64,000 nucleotides of DNA from Erwinia typographi (GCF_000773975.1 NZ_JRUQ01000028.1:107926-171925); one strand, 5' to 3'. Positions 49,341 to 61,723 are shown, numbered from the stretch's first letter. The notes: generated by a model not told the origin, from the letters alone. Numbers and translations: made by a program.

Positions 49341-49694
49341 TTACGGACACTTGTACACCTGACCGCTCATCTTGCTGTCCAGCGGAGCGAAGCTTGACCA
49401 GATGTTTTGCGTTGGGCTGGTTGCGCCGTAAATTACGTTGCCGCCCATTTCTGCCGCACGGTTGCGCAGATCGTTAGCCGCGCCGCGCAGCGAGCTGCTT
49501 TCGCCGCCGCCAGCACCGCTAAACCAGTTACTCTGTTCACCGGTCACGTTCCCCAGAAGCTGACACCCTTTCGCTGGCTGCTGGTCGGTAAAGCTGACGC
49601 GTTCACCCGCCGGGCTAAGCGTGTTGGAGGTACTGCTACAGCCTGCCAACAGCGCTACCGCCACTGAAAGCCCCAGCAAGACATTAATCCGCAT
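49341..49694 (-). CDS. yjeI: DUF4156 lipoprotein YjeI
   Basis: A 117-residue lipoprotein from the ATG at 49694: signal MRINVLLGLSVAVALLAGC, then a domain with conserved CQLLG, GAANDLRNRAAEMGGNVIYG and a C-terminal QVYKCP. It matches E. coli YjeI in length and pattern. The frame extends to 49739, with another ATG at 49706, but GGGGA lies five bases before 49694. Function is unknown. Confidence 0.92.
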   Translation of the reverse strand: MRINVLLGLSVAVALLAGCSSTSNTLSPAGERVSFTDQQPAKGCQLLGNVTGEQSNWFSGAGGGESSSLRGAANDLRNRAAEMGGNVIYGATSPTQNIWSSFAPLDSKMSGQVYKCP

Positions 49695-49739
49695 TTTCTT
49701 CCCCATTATTATCATCAGACTCCCCACTGAGATTACCAT

Positions 49740-50141
49740 AAAAACGGCTCAATTCATGAACTTCTGTTGCCGTTTTCAGCAGGAAAATGTTATCGCGCGA
49801 TGCTGACCGATACCCGATGCTTTGCAGACTGATGATAGCCCCGCGATCATTGTTACCGTATTTATTCTGTAATATTTAACAAATATCTGATGTATTGCCT
49901 CAACATAATAAAACTTAATAACAATTATAATAAATAACGCAGCATTTTACTGGCAATATATAAAACAGTCCGATTTACAATAATAGACATAATTGTGACG
50001 ATTAATTACCCTTGCAAAACATATAATATAAATAGCTCAAGGTAAGAAATTAAGAATATATCAATAATCACCTTTAGCTTATCACTCTTTATTCCTGACC
50101 AGGAAGTCAGGCGTTACCTTTATTTATCAACAGGTATTTTC
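49740..50141. other. A+T-rich intergenic region upstream of the autotransporter
   Basis: About 400 bp without a credible gene, much richer in A+T than the flanking core genes between ~49,860 and 50,090. It should hold the autotransporter promoter and is the sort of sequence silenced by H-NS. The yjeI promoter lies at its left edge. Confidence 0.7.
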
Positions 50142-52820
50142 ATGTCCAGAAATAAGTTAACTACTCGCCATAAATTGCTTGCTTCAGCAATCAGCCTCTC
50201 GTTCTTCTCCCTGCCCTCCGCTTATGCTGTCACCTCCGTGGTGATCGATGGAGAGGAGCAGAACGTCTATATCAATACCGAGGAAAACACGGACAAGCAG
50301 TTTACTATTACCAATGGCAGTTCCCTCACCGTGTCGGGCGTAACCGCAGGTGCTGATACCTATCCGGCAACCACACATACTATTACCAACGCTTCGCTCC
50401 TGTTGCAAAACGGCGCCACTTTCAACGGCGCCCTGACCAGCAATAATGGTCAGATTGGTATTTATAATAGCGCCTATAACGGCAGTATTCGCGCCGCAGC
50501 TGGTGCTGGGGTTGGCGATATCATTATCAACGGCTCGCATATTCAAGGCCACATCAACTCAGGCACGGGTAATGACGGGCGGCTGATCCTGATTAAAGAT
50601 TCAACGCTTGATTCTGGCAACATGACCACGCTGACCAACAGCAGCGGCCAAATGATGGTCATGGACTCTACGCTTGTCAGCAACAAATTTACCACGCTGA
50701 TAGCGCAAAACGCTGAAAGTCTGCTGCTTCAGAATGTGGACATTATCACGGGGGGATTAGCTGCCGACGTAGTGGGAGCTATTGGGCTGAGCGTCAGCAA
50801 CACGCCAGATGTTGTAATAAAAAACTCGAACATTAACAGTGCCGGCACCGCCGTTCATGCCATAAACACCCAGCTTTCGACGACGCACTCGCCCGACACG
50901 TTAACGATTACCGACTCAATACTCAACAGTCATTACTCTGCCGCGCTGGAAGCGAAGAATTTTAACGTTAACATTTCGAACACCCGGTTAACGACAAAAA
51001 ATGATGGGCAAGGCTATACCTGCTTTAGCCACAGCTGCGGCGCATTAAATATTCAGGGCGGTAAAGTACAACTCCACAACGGCTCACGCATTGACAGTCA
51101 AAACACGGGTGTGGCTATTTCAGGAGACACCGCCACTGAACTGATGGTGGTGAATTCCAAAATATATTCTGATGAAGCGGTATTTAATGTCGACGGCGCA
51201 AAAGATGTGGTTATTACCCTGGCCAACACTGGATTAATTCTTGCCTCTCCTCAGCCTTCGCTGTTAAGTCAGCAGAATATTTTACTGGAGGCGACGAATA
51301 ACAGTAATGTCGATCTGGCACTGCAAAATATTCATGCTCAGGGGGATATTATTGCCGACGATACCAGCTCGGTTACAGTGCTGCTCTCCAGTCAGGCGAG
51401 GCTAAAAGGCCAAATATCCGGCGTATCCGGGTTGGAAATCAGTCGTGACGCTATCTGGTTTCAGACAGGAGATAATCATGTCGGCAATCTGACGCTGACC
51501 GGTGGCGTCGTGTCGATGGCTTCGCCAGCCGCAGGCAGTTATCACACCTTAAGCACAGAGAGTTTGCTGGGCGCAGGGGTATTTGCCATGAATACCAATC
51601 TACAGAATATGCAGGGCGATCTGTTAAAAGTAAACGGTGAAGCGACGGGCGTATTTGGCCTGAGGATTGCTAATAGCGGGAGTGAGCCGACCAATGCCAA
51701 CGACCGGCTGAACGTTGTGCAGACCGGCGGAGGTACGGCTCTTTTTATGGTGGAAGGCGGTAAGGTTGACGCGGGCGTCTGGCAGTATGAGCTGATGAAG
51801 GACGGCAATAACTGGTATCTGGGCACCGGTACTCAACCACCGCACGAGAATGACAATGAGAACGGCAATAACGGTGAGACGGGAAGCCAGCCATCAGGCC
51901 CAACGACATCTCCCTCAACCGATGCGATTCTGAATATGGCCTCAGCGCCTGCTTATATCTTCAATAATGAATTGCAAAATCTGCGGCAGCGTAAAGGCGA
52001 TATTGCCCAAATCCCTCAGCGTAATGGTGGTGTCTGGGCACGCTACCTGAATAACACCTCCCACATTAACTCCAGCCTGAGCGCCGCTTACAATCTTGGG
52101 CAAAACGGTATTGAGGTCGGGGGAGATAAGGCTGTTTCCCTGACGAATGGGCAGCTTCTGCTGGGTGGCTTCACTTCCTATACGGACAATAAAATACACA
52201 ATGCCCGTGGCGGAGAGAGCCATATTGCCAGCTATAGCATTGGCCTTTACGGCAGCTGGTTTAACCCCGGCGGGCTATATGTTGATGCGGCTATCAAAAC
52301 TAACCACTTCAGTAATACCTTAAATACGCTGATGAGCGACCGGACGATAGTCAACGCCAGCTATAGCCAGACTGGCTTAGGCGGCGCGCTGGAAGCTGGT
52401 TGGCACCAAAGCCTGAGCAACAATTTCTGGCTGGAACCTTTTGCCAGAATAAGCACTTTCCAGGCGGGCGATAAAAAAATCAGCTTAAATAATGGAATGA
52501 AGGCAAATATCGGCAATATTCGCTCTCTTCAGGGTGAGACAGGCATCCATGCCGGTAAAAAACTCACCGCAGGAAAGGTGGTTCTGAATCCCTGGCTGAA
52601 AGCCAGCGTGATACAGGAGTTTGAAAAAGATAACGCGGTGAGCATCAACGATAAGTGGACGTTCAATAACAACGTTTCTGGTACGACAGGCCGCTACGGC
52701 GCCGGTATTGACATCGCGTTAACCAAAGAAACATCCGTCTTTGCTGACGTCAGCTACCAACAGGGTCGCCACAGTGAATCTCCGGTCAATGCCAGCCTGG
52801 GTATCCGCGCAGGCTTCTGA
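50142..52820 (+). CDS. Type Va autotransporter (pertactin/AIDA-like passenger)
   Basis: An 892-residue autotransporter. Signal peptide 1-29 (LPSAYA cleavage). The passenger (~30-590) is Asn/Ser/Thr/Gly-rich with repeated short strands as in a right-handed beta-helix, and has one close Cys pair (CFSHSC). A low-complexity linker (Asn/Glu/Gly/Pro/Ser) precedes the beta-barrel at ~630-892, which begins GVWARYLNN and ends with the terminal Phe needed by BAM. The passenger function cannot be read; no serine-protease or lipase motif is seen. It is inserted between yjeI and groEL. Confidence 0.9.
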   Translation: MSRNKLTTRHKLLASAISLSFFSLPSAYAVTSVVIDGEEQNVYINTEENTDKQFTITNGSSLTVSGVTAGADTYPATTHTITNASLLLQNGATFNGALTSNNGQIGIYNSAYNGSIRAAAGAGVGDIIINGSHIQGHINSGTGNDGRLILIKDSTLDSGNMTTLTNSSGQMMVMDSTLVSNKFTTLIAQNAESLLLQNVDIITGGLAADVVGAIGLSVSNTPDVVIKNSNINSAGTAVHAINTQLSTTHSPDTLTITDSILNSHYSAALEAKNFNVNISNTRLTTKNDGQGYTCFSHSCGALNIQGGKVQLHNGSRIDSQNTGVAISGDTATELMVVNSKIYSDEAVFNVDGAKDVVITLANTGLILASPQPSLLSQQNILLEATNNSNVDLALQNIHAQGDIIADDTSSVTVLLSSQARLKGQISGVSGLEISRDAIWFQTGDNHVGNLTLTGGVVSMASPAAGSYHTLSTESLLGAGVFAMNTNLQNMQGDLLKVNGEATGVFGLRIANSGSEPTNANDRLNVVQTGGGTALFMVEGGKVDAGVWQYELMKDGNNWYLGTGTQPPHENDNENGNNGETGSQPSGPTTSPSTDAILNMASAPAYIFNNELQNLRQRKGDIAQIPQRNGGVWARYLNNTSHINSSLSAAYNLGQNGIEVGGDKAVSLTNGQLLLGGFTSYTDNKIHNARGGESHIASYSIGLYGSWFNPGGLYVDAAIKTNHFSNTLNTLMSDRTIVNASYSQTGLGGALEAGWHQSLSNNFWLEPFARISTFQAGDKKISLNNGMKANIGNIRSLQGETGIHAGKKLTAGKVVLNPWLKASVIQEFEKDNAVSINDKWTFNNNVSGTTGRYGAGIDIALTKETSVFADVSYQQGRHSESPVNASLGIRAGF

Positions 52821-52829
52821 CAGAATGTA

Positions 52830-52859
52830 AAAAGCCCCGTCATTTCTGACGGGGCTTTT
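52830..52859. terminator. Bidirectional terminator between autotransporter and groEL
   Basis: A perfect 13-bp inverted repeat (AAAAGCCCCGTCA / TGACGGGGCTTTT) with a 4-nt loop, with U-runs on both strands. Confidence 0.92.
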
Positions 52860-52876
52860 GTACAGCAGCGGGGCGA

Positions 52877-54535
<1,659 letters not shown>

Positions 54536-54568
54536 TTAAATTCGTTTCGTTCAGTGAGTTACGCGTAA

Positions 54569-54862
54569 TTACGCTTCAACAATTGCCAGAATGTCGCTTT
54601 CAGAGATGATCAGCACTTCCTGATTGTCGATTTTCTCCGTTTTCGCACCGTAGCCTTCGCTGAAAATGACCACATCGCCCACTTTCACGTCCAGCGGTTT
54701 CACTTCGCCGCTTTCCAGGATACGGCCATTACCAACGGCCAGAACTTCACCACGGGTAGATTTACCCGCAGCAGAGCCGGTCAGCACGATGCCACCAGCT
54801 GATTTGGATTCCACTTCTTTACGCTTGACGATCACACGGTCGTGCAATGGACGAATTTTCAT
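54569..54862 (-). CDS. groS: Co-chaperonin GroES
   Basis: A 97-residue lid of the GroEL cage. [14 protein letters not shown] and the mobile loop [13 protein letters not shown] are typical. The ATG at 54862 has AGGAG upstream; the frame runs further but the upstream part overlaps the promoter. Confidence 0.99.
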   Translation of the reverse strand: MKIRPLHDRVIVKRKEVESKSAGGIVLTGSAAGKSTRGEVLAVGNGRILESGEVKPLDVKVGDVVIFSEGYGAKTEKIDNQEVLIISESDILAIVEA

Positions 54863-54941
54863 TGATAACTCTCCTTTGAGAAGTCCAATCAGGTTTTGGG
54901 ATGACCGCCGGGCCTCACTGGCACCGGCCTCGTGACGGAAG

Positions 54942-54970
54942 AGATAGGGCCTGACAGAGGGGCTTTCAAG
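54942..54970 (-). promoter_or_regulatory. Sigma-32 heat-shock promoter of groESL
   Basis: On the minus strand: -35 CTTGAAA, 14-bp spacer, -10 CCCTATCT, close to the sigma-32 consensus (CTTGAAA / CCCCATNT). It lies ~80-110 bp upstream of groES. Confidence 0.88.
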
Positions 54971-55042
54971 GGGGAAAAATAAAAAATTTTTCTTCTGCGT
55001 CACAACTGCACAAATAACAGGCAATCCGTGGCTCAGAAAAGC

Positions 55043-55066
55043 AAAAGGCGGGATTTCCCGCCTTTT
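55043..55066 (-). terminator. fxsA terminator
   Basis: An inverted repeat AAAAGGCGGGA / TCCCGCCTTTT with a 2-nt loop just past the fxsA stop, U-run on the minus-strand side. Confidence 0.85.
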
Positions 55067-55071
55067 CTCAG

Positions 55072-55533
55072 TTAACGACGATCGTCAGAGTCGTCGTGCT
55101 CAATCAGCTTGCTGTCCTTGCGCTCATACTCGCCGTCAACCGTAAAGCCGCTGTCTGGGCCTGCGCCCGCGCCGCGCCAGACTTTCAGATGCGGCATCAG
55201 CTTCAGGGTCAGATGCTTTTGCACCGGCGGCAGCAGCAGCAGCAGGCCGAGGAAATCGGTAAAGAAGCCCGGCAGCAGTAGCAGGAAGCCGGCCAGAATC
55301 AGCGAAACACTTTTAATCATCTCCGCTGCGGGGCTCTCGCCCGCCGCCAGTTTTTGCTGCATCAGCATAAAGTTTTTCATCCCCTGGTTTTTCACCAGCG
55401 AGATACCGATACAGGAGCTGAACACCACCAGCAGCAGCGTAAGCAGAACGCCCATTACGTGGGCAACCTGGATGAAAATAGAAATCTCAATCCAGGCCAG
55501 TATAAATAGCACTAAAAAAGGCAACCAACGCAT
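55072..55533 (-). CDS. fxsA: Membrane protein FxsA
   Basis: A 153-residue inner-membrane protein with three or four hydrophobic segments, including [19 protein letters not shown], the family hallmark, and a charged C-terminal tail. In E. coli overexpressed FxsA relieves exclusion of phage T7 by F PifA; its normal role is unclear. It is divergent from aspA. E. coli has yjeH between groES and fxsA, which is absent here. Confidence 0.96.
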   Translation of the reverse strand: MRWLPFLVLFILAWIEISIFIQVAHVMGVLLTLLLVVFSSCIGISLVKNQGMKNFMLMQQKLAAGESPAAEMIKSVSLILAGFLLLLPGFFTDFLGLLLLLPPVQKHLTLKLMPHLKVWRGAGAGPDSGFTVDGEYERKDSKLIEHDDSDDRR

Positions 55534-55671
55534 CGCAGTCTCCTGTCTGCCAGGGCCATCCCGCCTCAGGCGTCACGGCGATAAAAGGGATCTTCACGAT
55601 CGCAGGCTATTGAAATGGGCATCCGACGTACGTTTTTCAACTACCCTAATACGAAATTCCTGTTGGTGTTT

Positions 55672-55693
55672 AATGTGTGACTGGTATCACACT
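55672..55693. promoter_or_regulatory. CRP-cAMP site upstream of aspA
   Basis: TGTGA and TCACA are separated by 6 bp, a perfect core match to the CRP consensus, with A/T flanks. It lies ~185 bp before the aspA start. aspA is CRP-activated in E. coli. The remainder of the 343-bp fxsA-aspA gap holds no gene that I can see. Confidence 0.85.
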
Positions 55694-55876
55694 GTGTCAA
55701 AGATGTATGAAAATGAACGCAATTTCAGTGATCCCTATTCAGGCATTTCGCCACCAATAGAATATGATCGTGCTCTGCCTACGGCAAATGGATAAAATGT
55801 CGGCAGAAATGCTTCACGACCAACGATCGCTTTGATTGTGACACCCCAGACCCAATGGATTTCAAGAAGGTTCTCA

Positions 55877-57313
55877 ATGGTTAATAACATTCGTATCGAA
55901 GAAGACCTGCTAGGTATGCGCGAAGTCCCGGCAGAGGCTTATTACGGTGTCCATACTCTGCGTGCGATTGAAAATTTTTACATCAGCAACAGTAAGATTA
56001 GCGATATCCCGGAGTTTGTCCGCGGCATGGTGATGGTCAAGAAAGCGGCAGCCATGGCTAATAAGGAGCTACAGACCATTCCACGCGACGTGGCTAACGC
56101 GATTATTCAGGCCTGTGACGAAGTCCTGAACAACGGCAAATGCATGGACCAGTTCCCGATTGATGTTTATCAGGGCGGCGCCGGCACCTCGGTCAACATG
56201 AATACCAACGAAGTGCTGGCCAACATCGGTCTCGAGCTGATGGGGCACCAAAAAGGCGAATATCAGTTCCTCAATCCCAACGATCACGTCAACAAGTGCC
56301 AGTCGACCAACGACGCCTATCCCACCGGTTTTCGTATTGCCGTTTACACCTCAATTTTAAAATTGCTGGATGCGATCGGGCAGTTGAGCGAAGGGTTCAG
56401 GCGCAAGGCCGCCGAATTTAACACTATTCTGAAAATGGGGCGTACCCAGCTACAGGATGCGGTGCCCATGACGCTGGGGCAGGAATTCCAGGCTTTTAGC
56501 GTGCTGCTGAACGAAGAGATCAAAAACCTGCTGCGCACCGGCGAGCTGCTGCTGGAAGTGAATTTGGGCGCCACCGCCATCGGGACTCGCCTGAACACCC
56601 CGGACGGCTATCAGGCGCTGGCCGTGCGCAGACTGGCTGAGGTCAGCAACCTGCCCTGCGTGCCTGCTGAAGATCTTATCGAAGCGACCTCAGACTGCGG
56701 CGCCTACGTTATGGTGCACAGCGCGCTGAAGCGCCTCGCGGTGAAGCTTTCTAAAATCTGTAACGACCTGCGCCTGCTCTCTTCCGGCCCGCGCGCGGGG
56801 CTGAACGAGATCAACCTCCCTGAACTCCAGGCGGGTTCCTCGATCATGCCTGCCAAGGTAAACCCGGTGGTGCCCGAGGTGGTGAATCAGGTTTGCTTCA
56901 AGGTGATTGGCAACGATGTCACGGTTACGATGGCCTCCGAAGCGGGCCAACTTCAGCTTAACGTGATGGAGCCGGTGATCGGCCAGGCGCTGTTCGAATC
57001 GGTACACATTCTGACCAATGCCTGTTCAAATCTGCTGGAAAAATGCGTTAACGGTATCACCGCCAATAAGGCGGTCTGTGAAGCCTATGTCTTCAACTCC
57101 ATCGGCATTGTCACCTATCTCAACCCGTACATTGGCCACCATAACGGCGATATCGTCGGTAAGATTTGTGCGGAAACGGGCAAGAGCGTGCGTGAAGTGG
57201 TGCTGGAACGCGGGCTGCTGACCGAAGCGCAGCTGGATGACATTTTCTCGACGCAGAACCTGATGTTCCCGGTCTATAAGGCCAAACGCTATACCGACGA
57301 AAATGAACAGTAA
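55877..57313 (+). CDS. aspA: Aspartate ammonia-lyase
   Basis: A 478-residue fumarase/aspartase enzyme that converts L-aspartate to fumarate and ammonia. The signature [10 protein letters not shown] loop and the TNDAYPT region are intact. The ATG at 55877 gives the [13 protein letters not shown] start and the E. coli length; the frame reaches 55832. It feeds fumarate to FrdABCD, with DcuA downstream. Confidence 0.99.
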   Translation: MVNNIRIEEDLLGMREVPAEAYYGVHTLRAIENFYISNSKISDIPEFVRGMVMVKKAAAMANKELQTIPRDVANAIIQACDEVLNNGKCMDQFPIDVYQGGAGTSVNMNTNEVLANIGLELMGHQKGEYQFLNPNDHVNKCQSTNDAYPTGFRIAVYTSILKLLDAIGQLSEGFRRKAAEFNTILKMGRTQLQDAVPMTLGQEFQAFSVLLNEEIKNLLRTGELLLEVNLGATAIGTRLNTPDGYQALAVRRLAEVSNLPCVPAEDLIEATSDCGAYVMVHSALKRLAVKLSKICNDLRLLSSGPRAGLNEINLPELQAGSSIMPAKVNPVVPEVVNQVCFKVIGNDVTVTMASEAGQLQLNVMEPVIGQALFESVHILTNACSNLLEKCVNGITANKAVCEAYVFNSIGIVTYLNPYIGHHNGDIVGKICAETGKSVREVVLERGLLTEAQLDDIFSTQNLMFPVYKAKRYTDENEQ

Positions 57314-57336
57314 TCGTTCAAACAGATGACCTTCAA

Positions 57337-57372
57337 GGGCACGTACGTTCGCAGAACGACGTGCCTTTTTTT
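57337..57372 (+). terminator. aspA terminator
   Basis: A GC stem (GGCACG ... CGTGCC with inner GTTC/GAAC pairing) followed by seven T residues, between aspA and dcuA. Confidence 0.88.
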
Positions 57373-57429
57373 ATGGCACACCCTACAAATTATTAACGTT
57401 TAGTTATTAAAAGAAACAAGGAGTCGATC

Positions 57430-58731
57430 ATGATGGTACCAGAGCTAATAGTCGTCCTGCTGGCGATTTATCTGGGCGCGCGGATGGGCGGCATTGGCAT
57501 CGGCTTTGCCGGTGGCCTGGGGATGCTGATCCTCACCCTGGGATTCCAAATCAAGCCGGGTGCGATCCCGTTTGACGTGATTGAAATTATCATGGGCGTT
57601 ATTGCCGCTATTGCCGCAATGCAGGTCGCGGGCGGGATGGATTATCTGGTCAGCCTGGCCGAGCGCCTGCTGAGGAAACACCCGCGCTACATTACCTTCC
57701 TCGCCCCGCTGGTGACCTATTTTATGACCCTGCTGGCAGGTACCGGACACACGGCCTTTTCGACCCTGCCGGTGATCGCCGAAGTGGCTAAAGAACAGGG
57801 CGTACGCCCTTCCCGCCCGTTATCGATTGCGGTGGTGGCTTCACAAATTGCCATTACCGCCTCGCCGATTTCTGCGGCGGTGGTTTTTCTGGCCGGGATT
57901 CTGGAACCTAAAGGCGTCAGCTACCTGGCGCTGCTGGCCGTGACGATCCCGTCGACGATGATCGCTATTTTCCTCGCGGCGCTGGTGACTAATTTCCTCG
58001 GCAAAGAACTAAAGGAAGATGCGATCTATCAGCAGCGCCTCACCAACGGGGAAACCGTGCTGCGCGGAGCCAGCGTATTTGAAGAGAAGCCCGGCGCAAA
58101 ACTGTCGGTGCTGCTGTTCCTGCTGGGGATTGTGGCAGTGGTGCTGTATGCCACCGCCATTAGCGATGCCGTGGGCCTGATCGCCAACCCGGTGCTGCCG
58201 CGTAATGAAGCTATCGTGGTGTTTATGCTGACCGTAGCCACGCTGATTTGCTTCACCTGTAAAGTAGATACTGCCAGAATTCTGTCGGCCAGCACGTTTA
58301 AATCCGGTATGAGCGCCTGTATTTGCGTGATGGGCGTGGCATGGCTTGGCGATACCTTTGTAAAAGCCTATATCGGCGAGATCCAGCAGGTTGCGGGACA
58401 GTTACTGACGGATTTCCCATGGATGCTGGCGGTGATCCTGTTTTTCGCCTCCACGCTACTCTATTCCCAGGCAGCCACCACCAAGGCGCTCATGCCAGCG
58501 GCCCTGATGCTTGGCGTGTCGCCGATCGCCGCCGTTGCCTCTTTCGCCGCTGTCTCCGCGCTGTTTGTGCTGCCCACTTACCCGACGCTGCTTGCCGCTG
58601 TAGAGATGGACGATACGGGCTCAACCCGGATTGGCAAATATGTTTTTAACCACTCATTTATCCTTCCCGGCACGCTGGCGATTATTCTGTCGGTGCTGTT
58701 CGGCTTTCTCATTGGCAATCTGATTCTTTAG
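57430..58731 (+). CDS. dcuA: Anaerobic C4-dicarboxylate transporter DcuA
   Basis: A 433-residue Dcu-family exchanger for aspartate, fumarate and succinate with about ten helices. MGGIGIGFAGGLG and AGTGHTAFSTLPVIAEVAK match E. coli DcuA. AAGGAG lies just upstream of the start. In E. coli cutA follows; here dsbD follows with only 186 bp between. Confidence 0.98.
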   Translation: MMVPELIVVLLAIYLGARMGGIGIGFAGGLGMLILTLGFQIKPGAIPFDVIEIIMGVIAAIAAMQVAGGMDYLVSLAERLLRKHPRYITFLAPLVTYFMTLLAGTGHTAFSTLPVIAEVAKEQGVRPSRPLSIAVVASQIAITASPISAAVVFLAGILEPKGVSYLALLAVTIPSTMIAIFLAALVTNFLGKELKEDAIYQQRLTNGETVLRGASVFEEKPGAKLSVLLFLLGIVAVVLYATAISDAVGLIANPVLPRNEAIVVFMLTVATLICFTCKVDTARILSASTFKSGMSACICVMGVAWLGDTFVKAYIGEIQQVAGQLLTDFPWMLAVILFFASTLLYSQAATTKALMPAALMLGVSPIAAVASFAAVSALFVLPTYPTLLAAVEMDDTGSTRIGKYVFNHSFILPGTLAIILSVLFGFLIGNLIL

Positions 58732-58763
58732 TCGACGGCCGGGCACTGGCAGACCAGTTTGAA

Positions 58764-58783
58764 GGGCGGAAAATCTTCCGCCC
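58764..58783 (+). terminator. Hairpin after dcuA
   Basis: A perfect 8-bp inverted repeat (GGGCGGAA / TTCCGCCC) with a 4-nt loop. No clean U-run follows. It lies in the gap where cutA would be. Confidence 0.6.
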
Positions 58784-58929
58784 TCGCTTCGCCGTTTACA
58801 TCCTGAAAAACTCCGTTTCGCCAGGTCATGATATAGTCGTCTCAGCACCTGAGGATTACCCTCCAGGCTCAGTCAGAGCCGTGCCGGGGCTCTCCCCGCT
58901 GCCGGACTCAGCCCAACATGGAACCCGTT

Positions 58930-60648
58930 ATGGCTAATCGTTTGACCACATTGTTTTTTATCCTTTTTACTGCTCTGTTCAGCCTCAGCGCCTCCGCGTC
59001 GCTTTTTGGGCCAAAGAACGACAGCCATTTCGTCACCGTTGACCAGGCGTTTGCTTTTGACTTTACCCAGCAGGCCAACAGGCTGACGCTGAGCTGGCAG
59101 GTTAAGCCGGGTTATTACCTCTACCGCCAGCAGATCAAGATTTCCGCCCAGGGCGCAACGCTGGCCGACTGGACCTTGCCAGCGGGCCATCCTCATGAAG
59201 ATGAGTTTTATGGCAAAACTGAAATTTATCCCGACAGCCTGACGCTGCCCTTACCCCTGCAACAGGCGAATAAAGGGGCAACGCTCACCGTCACTTACCA
59301 GGGCTGCGCCGCCGCCGGATTCTGCTATCCGCCCGAGACTCGCAGCGTTCCACTCAATGAAGTGGCTGCGGGGAGCCTGGCGGCCGCCCCAGTCGGAACA
59401 GCCGCCCCGATCGTTGCACAGACCTCACCGAGTGAAAGCCGACCTTTTTCTCCATTCTGGGCGCTACTGATCGGCATTGGCGTGGCCTTTACGCCGTGCG
59501 TTCTGCCGATGTACCCGCTGATCTCCGGGATTATCCTCGGCGGCAACCGTCACTATTCAGCTGGCCGTCTTTTCGCGCTGGCGATGGTCTACGTGCAGGG
59601 GATGGCGCTGACCTACACGGTAATGGGCGTGATTGTTGCCGCCGCTGGCCTGCGTTTCCAGGCCGCCTTGCAGGCGCCAGCGATCCTGATTGGTCTGTCG
59701 GTCCTGTTTATTCTGCTGTCGCTGTCGATGTTCGGCCTGTTCACCCTGCAACTCCCCTCTTCGCTGCAAACGCGGCTGACGCTGTGGAGCAACCGCCAGC
59801 AGGGCGGCTCGCTGACGGGCGTATTTTTAATGGGCGCGCTGGCTGGTCTTATCTGCTCTCCCTGCACTACCGCACCGCTCAGCGCGATCCTGCTTTATAT
59901 CGCCCAAAGCGGAAATATGCTGGCCGGAGCCGGTACGCTCTATCTGTACGCGTTGGGTATGGGACTACCGCTGATTGCCGTCACGCTGTTTGGCAACCGC
60001 CTGCTGCCGAAAAGCGGCGCCTGGATGCAAACGGTTAAAGAGGGGTTTGGCTTCGTGATCCTCGCCCTGCCGGTATTCCTGCTGGAGCGCGTGGTGGGCG
60101 ATCTTTGGGGGCTGCGCCTGTGGAGCCTGCTGGGTGTGGCCTTCTTTGGCTGGGCCTTTATTAGCCTCAAAGCCGCTAATGGCTGGCAGCGGCTGGCGCA
60201 GATCCTGATGCTGGCCGCTGCGCTGGTTGCCGCTCGTCCCCTACAGGACTGGGCATTTGGCTCTGCCGCCCAGACTAGCGAAGCTGCTCATCTGAATTTC
60301 TCCCGCATCAGCGATGTCGGCCAACTCAATAACGCGCTGCAGAACGGCCAGGGGCGTATCACCATGCTCGACCTGTACGCCGACTGGTGCGTGGCCTGTA
60401 AAGAATTTGAGAAATACACCTTCAGCCAGCCGCAGGTGCAAAGCGCGCTGAACAACACGCAGCTGCTACAGGCCGACGTAACGGCCAACAGTGCCCAGGA
60501 CAGCGTGCTGCTGAAGCAGCTCCAGGTTCTGGGACTGCCGACCATCCTGTTCTTTGATGCGCACGGTAAAGAGATCCCAGGCTCACGCGTTACCGGCTTT
60601 ATGGATGCCACCGCGTTTCAGCAGCATTTGCAGAAACTGGCGCAGTAA
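58930..60648 (+). CDS. dsbD: Thiol:disulfide interchange protein DsbD
   Basis: A 572-residue inner-membrane protein that moves electrons from cytosolic thioredoxin to periplasmic DsbC/DsbG/CcmG. Signal peptide ~1-20; N-terminal periplasmic domain with [11 protein letters not shown] cysteines; eight-helix core with FTPCVLP and LICSPCT; C-terminal thioredoxin domain with DWCVAC. I favour the ATG at 58930 ([10 protein letters not shown]); an ATG at 58918 would add four residues. Confidence 0.97.
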   Translation: MANRLTTLFFILFTALFSLSASASLFGPKNDSHFVTVDQAFAFDFTQQANRLTLSWQVKPGYYLYRQQIKISAQGATLADWTLPAGHPHEDEFYGKTEIYPDSLTLPLPLQQANKGATLTVTYQGCAAAGFCYPPETRSVPLNEVAAGSLAAAPVGTAAPIVAQTSPSESRPFSPFWALLIGIGVAFTPCVLPMYPLISGIILGGNRHYSAGRLFALAMVYVQGMALTYTVMGVIVAAAGLRFQAALQAPAILIGLSVLFILLSLSMFGLFTLQLPSSLQTRLTLWSNRQQGGSLTGVFLMGALAGLICSPCTTAPLSAILLYIAQSGNMLAGAGTLYLYALGMGLPLIAVTLFGNRLLPKSGAWMQTVKEGFGFVILALPVFLLERVVGDLWGLRLWSLLGVAFFGWAFISLKAANGWQRLAQILMLAAALVAARPLQDWAFGSAAQTSEAAHLNFSRISDVGQLNNALQNGQGRITMLDLYADWCVACKEFEKYTFSQPQVQSALNNTQLLQADVTANSAQDSVLLKQLQVLGLPTILFFDAHGKEIPGSRVTGFMDATAFQQHLQKLAQ

Positions 60649-60711
60649 ACGACACTAGGGGGGAGATTTCCCGGTGCAGAGCCGGGGAGCGGGCCCCAGG
60701 AGGAGAGTCAC

Positions 60712-61290
60712 TTGCAACGTGAACAGGTACTCGAACATGCGCTGAACGTACTCGAGCAAAAAGGCCTGGCGGCCTCCACCTCCTTCGCCGTAATGGCGCA
60801 GGCGGCGGACTGTCGGGAAGAGGATCTGCAACGCTTCTGGCCAGACCGCGAGGCGCTGTTGTATGACGCCCTGCGCTACCACAGCCAGCAGATTGATATC
60901 TGGCGGCGAAAACTGCTGCTGGATGACACGCTAAACGCCGAGCAGAAGCTGCTGGCGCGCTATCAGGTGCTGGAAGATGCGGTGAAAAATAATCGCTATC
61001 CGGGCTGCCTGTTTATTGCCGCATGCAGTTTTTATCCCCAGCCGGACCACCCTGTTCATCAGGTTGCGGAGCTGCAAAAACGGGCATCCTGGCAATATAC
61101 CCACGATCTGTTGATCTCGCTGGAAACCGATAATCCGACGCTGGTTGCTCATCAGATGGAGCTAATCCTTGAAGGCTGCCTGAGCCGCCTGCTGGTGAAA
61201 CGCAATGTGCAGGAGGTAGTGACTGCCCGCACGCTGGCGGAAGACGTGTTAAGCATTGCGCTTTGCCGTAAAAATGGCGCGTTGAGCTGA
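60712..61290 (+). CDS. yjdC: TetR-family regulator YjdC
   Basis: A 192-residue TetR/AcrR-type repressor. The N-terminal HTH spans ~10-50 and the conserved [22 protein letters not shown] region and [12 protein letters not shown] segment match E. coli YjdC. It starts with TTG at 60712, supported by AGGAGGAG eight bases upstream. The target and ligand are unknown. It follows dsbD by 63 bp. Confidence 0.93.
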   Translation: MQREQVLEHALNVLEQKGLAASTSFAVMAQAADCREEDLQRFWPDREALLYDALRYHSQQIDIWRRKLLLDDTLNAEQKLLARYQVLEDAVKNNRYPGCLFIAACSFYPQPDHPVHQVAELQKRASWQYTHDLLISLETDNPTLVAHQMELILEGCLSRLLVKRNVQEVVTARTLAEDVLSIALCRKNGALS

Positions 61291-61361
61291 GCAAAATCCA
61301 CGCTGAATGGCTGAAAAGCAGCCAGTCAGCCGTAGTTTAGCGGATTTTTGTGACAAAGCCG

Positions 61362-61390
61362 TTGACGGAAGACGGCCTTTACGGTTTAAT
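61362..61390 (+). promoter_or_regulatory. Promoter of the tRNA-Phe gene
   Basis: TTGACG, 17-bp spacer, TTTAAT, then a GC-rich discriminator (GCGCCCC) directly before the tRNA. Confidence 0.8.
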
Positions 61391-61400
61391 GCGCCCCGTT

Positions 61401-61476
61401 GCCCGGATAGCTCAGTCGGTAGAGCAGGGGATTGAAAATCCCCGTGTCCTTGGTTCGATTCCGAGTCCGGGCACCA
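61401..61476 (+). tRNA. tRNA-Phe (GAA)
   Basis: A 76-nt cloverleaf with anticodon GAA in GGGGATTGAAAATCCCC, T-arm GGTTCGATTCC and encoded CCA. It follows yjdC as pheU does in E. coli, where it is a frequent integration site. The 247 bp after it (61477-61723) hold no gene that I can see. I find no integrase and no repeat of its 3' end in the window. Confidence 0.99.
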
Positions 61477-61723
61477 CTTTCACTTCAATGTACGTCTCCC
61501 AACCCACACAAAACTCAAATATAATTACTGTCATACGCCGCTTTCGAACGTTACGATTTCTGCTGACCTCAATGCTACCTGAATCAATCAGACAGAACTG
61601 CAATCAGCTTTTCCGCTACGCCATCGCAATGGGAATATCTGCAGCAGCGAGCCAGTAATGGGATAAGTGATAAATGTGTATGGCAATGTAGCGGCTAATC
61701 TACGATGCCATGCAACATTAGTA

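Noticed and set aside
61477..61723. attR-like repeat of the tRNA-Phe 3' end
   Set aside because: No second copy of the T-arm/acceptor sequence is present in the window; it could lie beyond the right edge.
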